Below are positions 9,501 to 18,260 of a DNA stretch of 64,000 bases, piece after piece. A program made the position numbers and the translations under genes. Below the pieces are notes generated by a model. It was not told where the DNA came from, made no database searches, and worked only from the letters and a program-made list of their open reading frames with translations. The stretch's first letter is position 1. Each line of letters starts with the position of its first letter. The stretch is from the NCBI GenBank assembly GCA_963741385.1, contig CAVUHO010000006.1, positions 310,001-374,000 of the forward strand, read 5' to 3'. Source of the DNA: Sulfomarinibacter sp963741385 (GTDB lineage Bacteria; Acidobacteriota; Thermoanaerobaculia; Thermoanaerobaculales; Sulfomarinibacteraceae).

Positions 9501-10644
9501 CGAAGTCAGGGATATCTGGGCCGGTCTGCTGGATCAGATGCCGGCAGACGAAAAGTATGATTTCTTTGAAGCTGGAGGCGACTCGCTCCTACTGCTCCAA
9601 CTGTTCGCCGAAATCGATTACCGAACCCGCCAAAAACCGAACCCCGCCACATTCCTTCAACGTCCGACTCTCGAACATATCGTTCAACTGGTCGAAAATG
9701 AACGATTCACTGCCGCCACCCAACTTCTCGTCATGATGAACGAAGGCAATCAAGCGATACGACCTCTCTTCCTGGTTCCGGGCCTTTGCGGCCTCGCCGT
9801 TGACTACGTGCACCTGGCCAACGCCCTTGACCCGTCGATTCCCGTTTTCGGCGCACAAATCGACGAGATGGGCGACCAGGCAGAGTCCGCGCTGTATGAA
9901 TACGCCCTCCGTTTGATTCCTGAGATACAGCGAACCCAGGAGAACGGACCGTACGCCGTTGCCGGTTACTCGGCCGGGGCCGTCATTGCTCTCGAAATCG
10001 CGCGAGTCCTCGTCGAACGTGGGCATCAGGTAGATTTCATGGGCGTCATTGACGGCGTGCCGCCCAATTCGGTGGAGCGCCAGTCGCCCTTCACGAACCC
10101 GACTCGCTTTTCCCGCTTTGTGGTTGCCGTCGCGAAAAAGGCGAAGGCTCAGCGAGCCGACTCGTCGAGTGGCCTCGGCTGGCTGTTTCAGAGACTGAAA
10201 CCGTCCATTATCTGGAGCTATTTCGCGTGGACCAGACCCGCTCGAAAACCTCAGGATGTTAGCGAACTCCTGCACCTCCCGAAGGGTCTGATTGCGGATC
10301 ACCTGGTTGCAAAATGGCAACGCACTCTCGACGCAGTTCATGCCTACCGCCACAAGGGAATGCCCGTGGACCTGACTCTCTTTCGAACGGCAACGGACCC
10401 CGTCGCCGGGCCACACGAAGCTGATCTAGGTTGGGGCCAGGTCGGTTCAAAAGGTGTCCTCATCAGACGTTTGCCTGGCATCCACACCGAAATCCTAGCC
10501 GCCAAGACCGCGCCAACCCTGGCGAAGTTGATGGAACCCCATCTCGTCACCAGAACATGGTCGAAAGGATGCCACGAGATTTTGGACGGCCGCGGCGGAT
10601 CGGTTTCGGGAACTATGAACAGCTCACTATCACATTTGATCTAA
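6553..10644 (+). CDS. Single-module nonribosomal peptide synthetase (C-A-T-TE)
   Basis: The 1363 residues form one module. The condensation domain (about 10-450) has HHSLLEG at 144-150, with Glu in place of the usual Asp of HHxxxDG. The adenylation domain (about 460-960) has LAYVIYTSGSTGNPKGV at 607-623, NSYGPTEATI, YATGDLVYLTENG, KIRGYRIEPGEIEAH and the terminal lysine motif PKSVTGKIDRQRL. The carrier domain has AGGDSLLL with attachment Ser1011. The thioesterase (about 1070-1340) has GYSAG with Ser1140 and a late His in LPGIHTE. A manual alignment gives the pocket residues D-V-E-A-V-G-S-I-T-K, which I do not match to a known amino acid. A lone C-A-T-TE module would condense an acyl donor with one amino acid and release it. 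It is divergent from the acyl carrier protein/ligase operon, whose acyl-ACP could be the donor (inference). Confidence 0.93.
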   Translation: MSEGKSTDRPTQPTAMQVGLLVENELADIRGINIVQIIGSIDGQYNQTAFASAWNQVIREFDVLRMSLQRSARGVIEARFVPAANFECDFVDFSEMPTKDAEEAVRVRIESRRIDGIAVSLAPAMRVDCFRFGTPHWRFLWTFHHSLLEGYSIFLIIKRLFDVYDAGCRGEKLDKIDPPEFRGFLDFSARQDYRNGFAYFRDLLNNFETSTPLPFSRRSQRQRELQAGLVTARLSVADTSALDSAARQLEATPNTIAQFCWALLLSRYSGEIDVVFGATWSLRSHKFSNSMQMAGLLMNTSPVRVHVEGERTVRDALLRLRAQHQRSKPFRNTPLNLLRTECGFRPDQPLFQSVFVFDYQKYYERLRTAGSAWANRSFEAHRMTGNPLTVEVHFLEGQLVVEIEHRAGLFTHDQANRLIQDYLRLLRNITRDLESPVDNVRMLSSSAFGELVADQMNREIPSDHPDIVDSIVHIIDHHSDKTAVESPDGTSMTYAELDSASRTVAGELITHGAVPNSIAAIVLPRSTEAIVAMLGALRAGVAFLPIDPQYPDERIHLMLRDSNPQFILASRSTARILPRIASKVILLDSLEACSSIDVPSPVSPDSLAYVIYTSGSTGNPKGVCVPRSALSNHSQVFRRVFELGPDDRVLQFMSHSFDVSFEEIFPTFSAGAALVLRSEESITTADGFFYEIERQCITVLNIPTAFWHNLVKHRGANQWPASLRLLVIGGEKAFDDTYRLFREQNTSHIRFLNSYGPTEATITSTFFDDYSVDEEATLPIGKPIESVSHFVLDSSMRPVPRGEVGQLYIGGAGLATGYLGLPDRTASAFVPHPFKNGAVLYATGDLVYLTENGNFVYVARADNQVKIRGYRIEPGEIEAHLVSLPQVIEAAVVPAKRLSHDVALVAHVVVDNDSITEMQIRDAIANRVPAHLVPAEIRIHAELPKSVTGKIDRQRLSELARTDQRLSEPRASECLHHAPLFESEVRDIWAGLLDQMPADEKYDFFEAGGDSLLLLQLFAEIDYRTRQKPNPATFLQRPTLEHIVQLVENERFTAATQLLVMMNEGNQAIRPLFLVPGLCGLAVDYVHLANALDPSIPVFGAQIDEMGDQAESALYEYALRLIPEIQRTQENGPYAVAGYSAGAVIALEIARVLVERGHQVDFMGVIDGVPPNSVERQSPFTNPTRFSRFVVAVAKKAKAQRADSSSGLGWLFQRLKPSIIWSYFAWTRPARKPQDVSELLHLPKGLIADHLVAKWQRTLDAVHAYRHKGMPVDLTLFRTATDPVAGPHEADLGWGQVGSKGVLIRRLPGIHTEILAAKTAPTLAKLMEPHLVTRTWSKGCHEILDGRGGSVSGTMNSSLSHLI

Positions 10645-10661
10645 GCCATCGCCGACGGCAT

Positions 10662-11633
10662 TCACTCCGACACGATCCACTGCGACAAATCACCGGTCTC
10701 GAATCCGCACGAGAATATCTCCTGAGATTTCCAGCCCGCGAGACGTGCAAAGAGCCACCACGCGGCGCGGCCCTTGAGTACACAATTCAACTTTGCACCC
10801 GGGGGTTCTTCGGAGTGGGCGCATTCACCGCAACCGTCATAGTCACTCACTCCATTGCCAGTCGTCAGTTGGTCAAGCTCCGAACCTGGATTCGCCGTGA
10901 GCCACTCCACTCCCCAATTTCCGCTCTCGCCGTAGTCCAGGTTGTCGCACATGTCGAGATCCCAGAAATAGGATCCGTCGGGGTCAAACGCCTCGATGTC
11001 GGCAAAATCGAAAAGCACACGATCGTTGTCTGCACAGTGTTGACGGATGAGCTCGTTGTTGAAGTGAATACTGTATTGTTCTGTGGTCTCACCTTCGCAC
11101 TCGGCGTGACCCGTCATGAACACGAATTGGACCGAAGGGTATTCGTCAACCAAAATCTCCATGTTGTCGACGTACTGCTGGGCGTCGTGACCGTTGATGC
11201 TGCACCACGACCACATGATGACGTTGAAGCGCGAATTGTCGGGATCATCGAGGAATTCACGGGTACAGGTGACCCAGGGCGTCACGCCGTTTTCATCAAC
11301 ATAATCGCCTTGGCTGAGATCCTGCACGGCGCATGGAAAACCGTCTTGGAACTCGAGGCCCGATGAACCGTCCTGAGACCAGACGTAGGAGCCTCCGAAA
11401 GCCGGGAAATCCGCCAACGCGTCCATTCCGGAGACGACCTGGCTACCGTGACTGGTGTGGTTATATGCGATGTGGAGATCTGCCACGGTGGTGCTGATCC
11501 ACTGTTCCGGCACGGTGTTCAGATCAGTGCACGTATGATCGACCAGGATCTGGCTTCCGGAGGCGGAGGCTATCAGCAAAAAGACAAACACCAACACGGA
11601 TATGGTGAGCATTTGGGGCATCTGCTTTTCCAT
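10662..11633 (-). CDS. Secreted protein of unknown function with C-terminal GFETG tail
   Basis: The 323-residue protein starts with a clear signal peptide (hydrophobic stretch ending near ASASGSQ). The mature part has a TSHGSQVVSGM segment early on, then VIMWSWCSING and VFMTGHAECEG. This layout recalls SGNH/GDSL-like hydrolase folds, but I cannot assign the catalytic triad. About ten cysteines suggest disulfides and an extracytoplasmic location. The C-terminus reads EIFSCGFETGDLSQW, the same pattern as the tail of the protein ending at 1675. It converges with the NRPS gene, with 17 bases between the two stops. The function is not recognised. Confidence 0.75.
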   Translation of the reverse strand: MEKQMPQMLTISVLVFVFLLIASASGSQILVDHTCTDLNTVPEQWISTTVADLHIAYNHTSHGSQVVSGMDALADFPAFGGSYVWSQDGSSGLEFQDGFPCAVQDLSQGDYVDENGVTPWVTCTREFLDDPDNSRFNVIMWSWCSINGHDAQQYVDNMEILVDEYPSVQFVFMTGHAECEGETTEQYSIHFNNELIRQHCADNDRVLFDFADIEAFDPDGSYFWDLDMCDNLDYGESGNWGVEWLTANPGSELDQLTTGNGVSDYDGCGECAHSEEPPGAKLNCVLKGRAAWWLFARLAGWKSQEIFSCGFETGDLSQWIVSE

Positions 11634-11901
11634 CTCTTCTCCCCGCCATCAACGAGCCTACAGAGAACGTATGTGATATCGAGGTAATCGTCCACCCATT
11701 TCAACAGGTTTTGAGAATTAATCTTGATCCCATCACTCCCGACATATCCCCAGATCAGCCACAGTCACTGTTCGACATCCACCAATCGGCGAAGATCCTG
11801 TGCAACATCCGTCAAGTCGAGGTGCAACCCGTCCACCCCACTTCTTTCTCGAATTGAACTGGGGTATCGTTGGTCGCGACTCAACACGGAGGAACCTGAT
11901 C

Positions 11902-13275
11902 ATGGGGAGATTCAGCGTGTGTTTTTCTTGCGCCTGTCTGGTTTTTGCCACAACCGGTTGCGACGGGCAGACCGACAGCAATGAATCTCAGGGGAACGAC
12001 ACACTCGAGGCTCGATCTGAACTCAATGCTCCGCAGCTACCCGATACATCTTCAGGACGGTCCACGAATACAGTCCAACAGAACGGGGAACCGACACGAC
12101 CCGCCGGGACGACGATTGACAGTCAAACGGACATGGAACCGCTCCTCGTTCCTCCCGATGCAAAATTTGTCTCCAGGACTGGCGATGACAACTGGCCGGG
12201 GACAGAGGATCAACCGTGGCTCCACATCCTCCCGTCCCTGCAACGACTGAACCCGGGAGACACACTTGTCATCCGCGGCGGTACCTACACCGCCACAGGC
12301 GAGTCAGAGCCTTGCGGGAACGGCACTTCACCGTTCGGGCTTGTGGGCCTCCACGGAAACGAAGCATCCTGGACGACCATCATGGGCTACCCTGGTGAGC
12401 GACCAAAGCTCTATCACGCGGACGGGTGGCAGACTCTCTACATATGCGACTCCTCCTATGTGAGAATCCGTCACCTGGAAGTTTTTGGTGATGCGAACAG
12501 GGGTAACACTTCACCGGCCAACGGCGTTTACGTCGTGAACTCTCATAACATCGTGATCGACGACGTGTGGTCTCACGATAACGGCGGGTGCGGTATCTGC
12601 ACCACTGAATCCAACCACATCACCATTCATGGAAATCGGGTGTGGGGATGTTCCCATTGGAACCCTTATCACTCGAGTGGGATTTCCCTGTACTTCAACT
12701 CAAACCTCGGTGGGGAGAACAGCCCGGACGGTTATTCGAATCGAATCACGGGGAACCTGGTATGGAACAACTACGAAGACGATTCTCTCGGCGAGGGCCA
12801 ACAATGGGGTGTGACCGATGGCAACGGCATCATTGTCGATCGCAACAACGAGAGCGACGGAAGTGGTCGTACCCTGATCGAAAACAACGTCCTCACCGAC
12901 AATGGGGGACCGGGGATCATGGTCACTGAGTCCCACGCTGTGGACGTATTTCACAACTCCTTGTATGAAAACGTTCGGACGCAAGTTCCCACAGTCATGA
13001 ACAACGGTGAGATAGGCTGTAACGGGGGCTACGACATCAAAATTGAGGGCAATGTCGTGGTACCGAGAGAAACCAACAAGAACCTGTTTCAGAATTTCTC
13101 CTGTCGGAACGTGTCGTTCGCCGACAATGTCTGGGTGAGAACGAGAGCCCGCAAGTTCGGTGCCTCCGATATTACACTCCCGACGGGATCGAATGTCTTG
13201 CAGAACCCACAACTGGATGCCCTTGGCGGCGACTGGACGTCAATTGGCGAAGCGAACGGACGTGGGGCAAGGTAA
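11902..13275 (+). CDS. Right-handed beta-helix lipoprotein
   Basis: The 457-residue protein starts at ATG 11902, supported by GGAGGA at 11888-11893. The N-terminus (MGRFSVCFSCACLVFATTGC) is a short lipoprotein signal with Cys20 as probable lipidation site, although the -3 residue is Thr rather than Leu. After a polar Ser/Asn/Gln-rich linker the chain reads FVSRTGDDNWPGTEDQPW and GDTLVIRGGTY, the usual opening of DUF1565/beta-helix surface proteins. Helix rungs follow (NSHNIVIDDVW, NHITIHGNRVW, IENNVLTDNGGPGI). It probably binds or processes a polysaccharide at the cell surface. Unlike the other two beta-helix proteins in the window it has no Thr-Pro linker or C-terminal tail domain. Confidence 0.85.
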   Translation: MGRFSVCFSCACLVFATTGCDGQTDSNESQGNDTLEARSELNAPQLPDTSSGRSTNTVQQNGEPTRPAGTTIDSQTDMEPLLVPPDAKFVSRTGDDNWPGTEDQPWLHILPSLQRLNPGDTLVIRGGTYTATGESEPCGNGTSPFGLVGLHGNEASWTTIMGYPGERPKLYHADGWQTLYICDSSYVRIRHLEVFGDANRGNTSPANGVYVVNSHNIVIDDVWSHDNGGCGICTTESNHITIHGNRVWGCSHWNPYHSSGISLYFNSNLGGENSPDGYSNRITGNLVWNNYEDDSLGEGQQWGVTDGNGIIVDRNNESDGSGRTLIENNVLTDNGGPGIMVTESHAVDVFHNSLYENVRTQVPTVMNNGEIGCNGGYDIKIEGNVVVPRETNKNLFQNFSCRNVSFADNVWVRTRARKFGASDITLPTGSNVLQNPQLDALGGDWTSIGEANGRGAR

Positions 13276-13399
13276 TCGGGGCAAACCGACTGTCTCTGGC
13301 ATCAAGCGGAAATCCACATGAGCTTTGCATCCGGCACCCGTCCCGTTTCCCGACCACTCGCGACGAGACTGAAGATTCGTTATACTCATCGCTCAGAAA

Positions 13400-14650
13400 A
13401 TGACGAATTTGAAGATTGATCCGAGAAACGTGCTCTTTCTGGTGGATATCGACGACAGCACATACCTCGATCTCTCTCAAACGAGCGATCATTGGAATAT
13501 CGTGTCCGAGGTTCTCGACTTTAGAGAACTCCACGCGTCGATTGAACGAATCGGAAATCTGGCGAGAGCACACGACATCGATTTTCTGCTGTACTCACAA
13601 AACGACCAGGTCGGCAAGCGGATAGGAATCGGAGCGATCCACCAGCAACTGGTTTTGGGTTATTCATCGATCAGTGCCATCGACCGGGGAATAGACGTGG
13701 TTCGCCGAGAACAGACGCAAGCTTGCTATGGAGATTTCCTCCAGTGCAACGGCTCGTTTCAATGCGAGGCCGGAGAAAAACCAACCCGAGAATCACCTCC
13801 GGCAGGCACCGGAACATTTTCCTTGGTTTTCGACACGGAACAACTTGGTGGTGTCCGGTACGGTCTTCCGCGGCTGATCTCGCTCCTGAGTGATCATCAC
13901 ATCAGGGCGACCTTTTTTGTAACAGACCTCGTCAACAGGGTGTACCCAAATCTATTCGGTACACTTGTCGACTTGGGGCACGAATTGGCACCACACGGCC
14001 TCTGCCACGAGCATCTCACTCCGCTGGTCATCGACCACCAGGTGTCACAAGTACAGGCAATGATTGACGGGCTTGGCACGCAACCCACAGGAGCCAATTT
14101 CATCTTCCGCATGAACTTGGACACGCTCACTGCTTTGGTTCGCTCGGGCATCCGCTATTTCGTTTATTTTGATACGAATTACTACCGGCTGATCAGTTAT
14201 CCGAAGAGGCCGACACAGCCGACACTGGTACAACACGAGGAAGGCCAGATCTGGGCTATTCCTATCTCCGTTCAAACCTACGGTCTACCGTGGTTCTCCA
14301 TAAGGAACATGCTGGACACCGCCATCAAGCAAGGCAGAACTTCGGGTTTCGAACACATTTCCGTTCTCATGCATCCGTTTCGCGACGGAGCCCTTCAGAA
14401 TATCGACACGACCAGGAAGATTATCGACCATTTACTCGAAAGCGGTCTTCAACCCTTGACTCTTTCAGACGTCGAGGCCGACCTGAGCGAGAATGGTACA
14501 TTTGCTCCTCAGCCATGCGATCCTGAGAAGATGATCGACCCGTACCGCCCGCCGGTCTCCTTGCCGACGACGCGTTGGGATTTCATGGGTTTTATTCCAC
14601 AAACGGCGATGTCGATTATTCGCAGAATCAGGAAAGGATCCCTGTACTGA
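13400..14650 (+). CDS. Polysaccharide deacetylase-family protein (NodB fold)
   Basis: Residues about 138-400 match the NodB homology domain: LVFDTEQ with Asp145 as motif 1, IRATFFVTD, and motif 2 HGLCHEH with His199 and His203 as likely metal ligands. Motif 1 has FDTE where TFDD is usual, a change seen in some family members. About 135 N-terminal residues (VLFLVDIDDSTYLD...) form an additional domain that I do not recognise. There is no signal peptide, so the enzyme probably acts in the cytoplasm, for example on lipid-linked sugar intermediates. A TATACT box lies 13 bases before the ATG and no Shine-Dalgarno is seen, as for the NRPS. A GT4 gene follows on the same strand. Confidence 0.8.
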   Translation: MTNLKIDPRNVLFLVDIDDSTYLDLSQTSDHWNIVSEVLDFRELHASIERIGNLARAHDIDFLLYSQNDQVGKRIGIGAIHQQLVLGYSSISAIDRGIDVVRREQTQACYGDFLQCNGSFQCEAGEKPTRESPPAGTGTFSLVFDTEQLGGVRYGLPRLISLLSDHHIRATFFVTDLVNRVYPNLFGTLVDLGHELAPHGLCHEHLTPLVIDHQVSQVQAMIDGLGTQPTGANFIFRMNLDTLTALVRSGIRYFVYFDTNYYRLISYPKRPTQPTLVQHEEGQIWAIPISVQTYGLPWFSIRNMLDTAIKQGRTSGFEHISVLMHPFRDGALQNIDTTRKIIDHLLESGLQPLTLSDVEADLSENGTFAPQPCDPEKMIDPYRPPVSLPTTRWDFMGFIPQTAMSIIRRIRKGSLY

Positions 14651-14740
14651 TGGCGATGCTACCTTTCACTTCAGCGGCTCTCAAGAAGAATGGGAAGCGG
14701 CCGACGAGTCGCGACCACGAGAGCACATTGGGGGATTGTC

Positions 14741-15922
14741 ATGGCACAACCATCTACGGGTGACGCGAAAGCGAGAGTTCTTTGCGTCACGACGTATGAG
14801 CTGAGTGAACGGTCCGCATCAACCCGTGCCCTCAACGTCGCCGCTGCCCTCCGAGACCTGGGCCACCAAGTCACAATCCATCAGCACGTCAGCCGGCGCC
14901 GCTATCCATCAGCCGGGACCGTCGCCGAGAGAAGCGAGGACATCAGACGAAAGGTAATCGTTTCCCCGCGCGCGGCATCCTTTGTTCGGCACTATTCTGC
15001 GGTTGTTCGCGGGAATTATGACGTTGTCATCGGTAACAACATGAACGGTGCTTTCTACTCACTTTTGGGACGTCTGAGAGCTCCACTTATCCTGGATCTT
15101 CACGGCGATATGGTTGCGGAGCTCGACATGTTCCGCCCTGATTACAAGGCGAGGCCATCCACCGCGTTCCGGATCCGGAAAATCATCTACCAACTGACGG
15201 AGTCCGCCACCCGCAGACTGAGTAATCGCATCTCGTGTGTCTCGCGCACAATGGTTTCCGTACTGCGTCAAAGGGGCGTCCCGCTCGAGCGACTCCTGTA
15301 TGTTCCGAATTGTGTCGACCTGGATTTTTTCAGGCCGAAGGCAGGCCCCGATATCGACGCACTTCGAAACCGACTTGGAATTGCGCCCGACAAACTGGTG
15401 CTCGGTTATCTCGGGCGAATGCATCCCTGGCAGGGAGTCGATGAATTCATCGAAGCGGCGAGAGAGAGCGATGACCCTGGGTTAGCGTTCATGGTGGTCG
15501 GAACCGGTGAGATCAGGACCGAGGGTAATCTCCACTTCGCCGGTGAAGCTCCTCTGTCCGAAATGCGAGACTATTACGCTGTCTGCGACGTCTTTGTACT
15601 CCCACGTCCGAGCCACCCCGCCACGGAGGTCGCGGCACCCACAAAGTTTGCCGAGTACTCCGCCATGGGCAAACCCATCATTGCGACTCGAGTGGGGGAT
15701 GCCTCAGACCTCATTCGAGAGTACAACTGTGGGATTGTCGTCGACGACAACAGCACCGCCGAACTCCTCCGGGGCTTTCGTCAGATTCGGGAATCAACTG
15801 CCGAAAACCGCTCCGCGATGGGTCGCGAGGCCAGACGACTCGCTAAAACTGAGTTCACTCTCGACATCGCGCGAGAGAATCTTTCCAGATGCATCGATGA
15901 ACTGACGGCGGGCAACGAGTGA
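14741..15922 (+). CDS. Glycosyltransferase family 4
   Basis: The 393-residue GT-B fold protein has an N-terminal Rossmann half starting ARVLCVTTYELSERSASTRALNVAAAL. The nucleotide-sugar half includes LVLGYLGRMHPWQGVDEFIEA, FMVVGTGE and the donor-site segment PTKFAEYSAMGKPIIA. ATG 14741 is preferred because GGGGGA precedes it and homologues start near here; GTG 14690 is an upstream alternative. It is the last gene of the plus-strand group before the long minus-strand polysaccharide operon and probably adds a sugar to the repeat unit. Donor and acceptor are unknown. Confidence 0.88.
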   Translation: MAQPSTGDAKARVLCVTTYELSERSASTRALNVAAALRDLGHQVTIHQHVSRRRYPSAGTVAERSEDIRRKVIVSPRAASFVRHYSAVVRGNYDVVIGNNMNGAFYSLLGRLRAPLILDLHGDMVAELDMFRPDYKARPSTAFRIRKIIYQLTESATRRLSNRISCVSRTMVSVLRQRGVPLERLLYVPNCVDLDFFRPKAGPDIDALRNRLGIAPDKLVLGYLGRMHPWQGVDEFIEAARESDDPGLAFMVVGTGEIRTEGNLHFAGEAPLSEMRDYYAVCDVFVLPRPSHPATEVAAPTKFAEYSAMGKPIIATRVGDASDLIREYNCGIVVDDNSTAELLRGFRQIRESTAENRSAMGREARRLAKTEFTLDIARENLSRCIDELTAGNE

Positions 15923-16006
15923 GGTTCTCTCGAAAAGGAGTAGTGGGTTGAAAGTGATCTCGCCGGTCACCGGCACAGCCTGTGATATACCGGGTCTAAC
16001 ATGAAC

Positions 16007-16846
16007 TTAGTCGACAGGGTATCTCCGGAGACCGGTCTGCTGTAAAAATATATGCCAAAGAAACGCCGGGTTGTTTCTCAGGTATCGAGGACCAAGACGG
16101 CGAGGTTCAACACACAACCGGAAGAACCACTCAAGTCCGCTTCTCATCATCCAACGTGGTGCCTGGCGCACCCTACCGGTATGAAAGTCGAACGCGGCAC
16201 CAACGCCAATCATCACTCTTGTGTTGAGCTGGCCATGAAACTCCGCCATGAAGAGATCCTGTTTGGGAGCGCCGAGACCAACCCAAATGAGGTCCGGCTT
16301 GACATCATTGATCATCGCAATGAGATTGTTTTTTTCAAGATCGGTAAGCGGGCGCCATGGTGGACAATAGGTCCCAACAACCTCGAGCCCGGGGAATCTC
16401 TCCTGCATTCGTGCCGCGAGGTCATCTGCGACACCCTCCGCCCCGCCAAGAAAGAAATTCGTGAAACCCAAGGTGGCGGATTGACCGAGAAGGCTCAACA
16501 TCAGATCGGGCCCATACACCCGATTCATGGTGCGAAACCCACGAAGTCGTCCAACCCAGGTCAGGGGCATGCCATCCGGAACGCAAATCGCCGCATTCTT
16601 ATAGGCGTCTCGGACGTCTCGACGACGAAATCCCTGCATGATGCAGTGAACGTCGGTTACGCAGACGTAACGACTCGCATCCCTGGAATTCAACCACTCG
16701 ACGATGACGCTACTCGCGATCTCGAGATCGATAGCAGCCACTTTGGTGCCGAGAACGTCTATTTGAGGTATATCCAAAGCCTGAGTCCTACTCGTCGACG
16801 CGCCACACCAAGTGTCACGATAACAGACCCGCTCATGATATCTCAT
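16007..16846 (-). CDS. WecG/TagA/CpsF-family glycosyltransferase (GT26)
   Basis: The 279-residue protein shows the family signatures: VTDVHCIMQGF, VPDGMPLTWVGR, NRVYGPDLM, FFLGG, IWVGLGAPKQD and IGVGAAFDFHTG. The C-terminal RAPxWMxxxGLEWxFRL-like segment is conserved. WecG-type enzymes transfer an N-acetyl-aminosugar or its uronic acid (ManNAcA in enterobacterial common antigen) onto a polyprenyl-linked sugar at the inner face of the membrane. It is the last gene of the 16-32.8 kb operon. Together with the WecE- and WecD-like genes it suggests a repeat unit resembling enterobacterial common antigen. The first 30 residues are not conserved, so the true start may be internal. Confidence 0.9.
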   Translation of the reverse strand: MRYHERVCYRDTWCGASTSRTQALDIPQIDVLGTKVAAIDLEIASSVIVEWLNSRDASRYVCVTDVHCIMQGFRRRDVRDAYKNAAICVPDGMPLTWVGRLRGFRTMNRVYGPDLMLSLLGQSATLGFTNFFLGGAEGVADDLAARMQERFPGLEVVGTYCPPWRPLTDLEKNNLIAMINDVKPDLIWVGLGAPKQDLFMAEFHGQLNTRVMIGVGAAFDFHTGRVRQAPRWMMRSGLEWFFRLCVEPRRLGPRYLRNNPAFLWHIFLQQTGLRRYPVD

Positions 16847-16951
16847 CGGTGCTGGAGTGACGCGTGGGCATGGTATCGCCGTCCGACAATTGCCGATGTT
16901 TGATTGATCAACTCCTGTACATCCGCAGTCCGCAGAGCACCGGGCTGAACG

Positions 16952-18118
16952 TCAAGTTCGCGCCGTCATCGCGAATTCATAAATTTCTTTCAGTCGTGTC
17001 CAGTGGTCCTTCTCACCGAATTCTCTGATGGCCTTGCGGCGTCCGGCTTCACCCATTTCTTGGCAGAGCCCGGGGTCTCGCCACAGTGTACCCATTTTGT
17101 CGGCGAGTTCTTCGCTGTTTCCGGGTTCGAACAGCATCCCGGTGACGCCTTCATCTACAAGCTCCGGCAGCCCACCGATTCGCGAAGCGATAACAGGCAA
17201 GCCAAAGCTCATAGCTTCGAGGATAACCAAGGGACAACCCTCGAACCAGCGACTCGGAACCACGAGGAACCGTGCACCGCGATACGCATCAGCGATCTCG
17301 GTTGAATCGACCTGACCTCGGAACTCGGCGTTTTCTGGCGCGTCATTCTGGTGCTCCTCCAGGGTCGGCCCACCTCCAAATAACTTGACCGGAATCTCGC
17401 CAGTCCGTCGAGCCGCTTCGAGAAGAGTGGCAACCCCTTTTTCGGGACACATCCTTCCGGAGAAAATCGCGTACCCCCCAGCCTGAGCATCCGCCGGCTG
17501 ATCCGGCATTTCTACCGAGTTCGGAAGCACGACGACGCGCTCAGGGGCAAATCCTGCCATCAGCAGCCTCTCCCTGGCGAACTCGTTGAGGGCAATCGTC
17601 ACAGTCACATTTGCAGTGAACAAACGGAGTTTTCGAGCGACCACGCTCCTGACCGAATAGCCAAGACTCTCGAAGACGTTTCGGCGACAGTTTTGGATTG
17701 CGCAGTGGTATTCCCGACCTCCAACACATTTCTCACAGATTTCCCCGTCGAATAGATGGTCGGCCGTCGGACAGGTGTGAAAGTGATTGTGCACAGTCAT
17801 CACGATCGGGATGCCCTTTCGTCGAAGTGCACCGAGGACAGAGGGCGAAAACAACGGGTAGAGATTGTGAACATGTGCCACATCGGGGCGATAATCCTCG
17901 ATGAATCGGACAACCTCCTGGCTCGCAAACGGGTTGTAGATTCCCGATACGAACGCTTGGGTCTTGCCACGGACAGAAGAACCCAACCCTCGGCTGGATC
18001 GCATCAACAGGCGTGCCTCGCCACCATTTCGTTCGACCATTTCTGCAATTCTTCGAACAACCGTTTCCTCACCACCGAAAAGACTCCGATATTGATTGTA
18101 GATTTGGAGCAGCTTCAC
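16952..18118 (-). CDS. Glycosyltransferase family 4
   Basis: The 388-residue GT-B enzyme starts with GTG (MKLLQIYNQYRSLFGGEE). It has the IVMTVHNHFHTCP segment followed by a Cys cluster (CEKC, CAIQNC) typical of a GT4 subgroup in capsule loci. The C-terminal half has AIFSGRMCPEKGVATLLEA, LFGGGPTLEE and GCPLVILEAMSFGLPVIAS, which contains the donor-site Glu. It lies between another GT4 and the WecG-type transferase in the polysaccharide operon. The sugar specificity cannot be read from the sequence. Confidence 0.9.
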   Translation of the reverse strand: MKLLQIYNQYRSLFGGEETVVRRIAEMVERNGGEARLLMRSSRGLGSSVRGKTQAFVSGIYNPFASQEVVRFIEDYRPDVAHVHNLYPLFSPSVLGALRRKGIPIVMTVHNHFHTCPTADHLFDGEICEKCVGGREYHCAIQNCRRNVFESLGYSVRSVVARKLRLFTANVTVTIALNEFARERLLMAGFAPERVVVLPNSVEMPDQPADAQAGGYAIFSGRMCPEKGVATLLEAARRTGEIPVKLFGGGPTLEEHQNDAPENAEFRGQVDSTEIADAYRGARFLVVPSRWFEGCPLVILEAMSFGLPVIASRIGGLPELVDEGVTGMLFEPGNSEELADKMGTLWRDPGLCQEMGEAGRRKAIREFGEKDHWTRLKEIYEFAMTART

Positions 18119-18260
18119 TGAAGACCGCCTTCCATCAGCGAAAGAGAATCGAGACGCAGCAGGACCGGGGAATCCAAGAGCGCGCTGGACCGACCTCGAC
18201 CACGCCCGCCGTCAATCGGTCGACAGTGCCCAGCGAAAGGTCTGATGAGCCTCTTGATAT

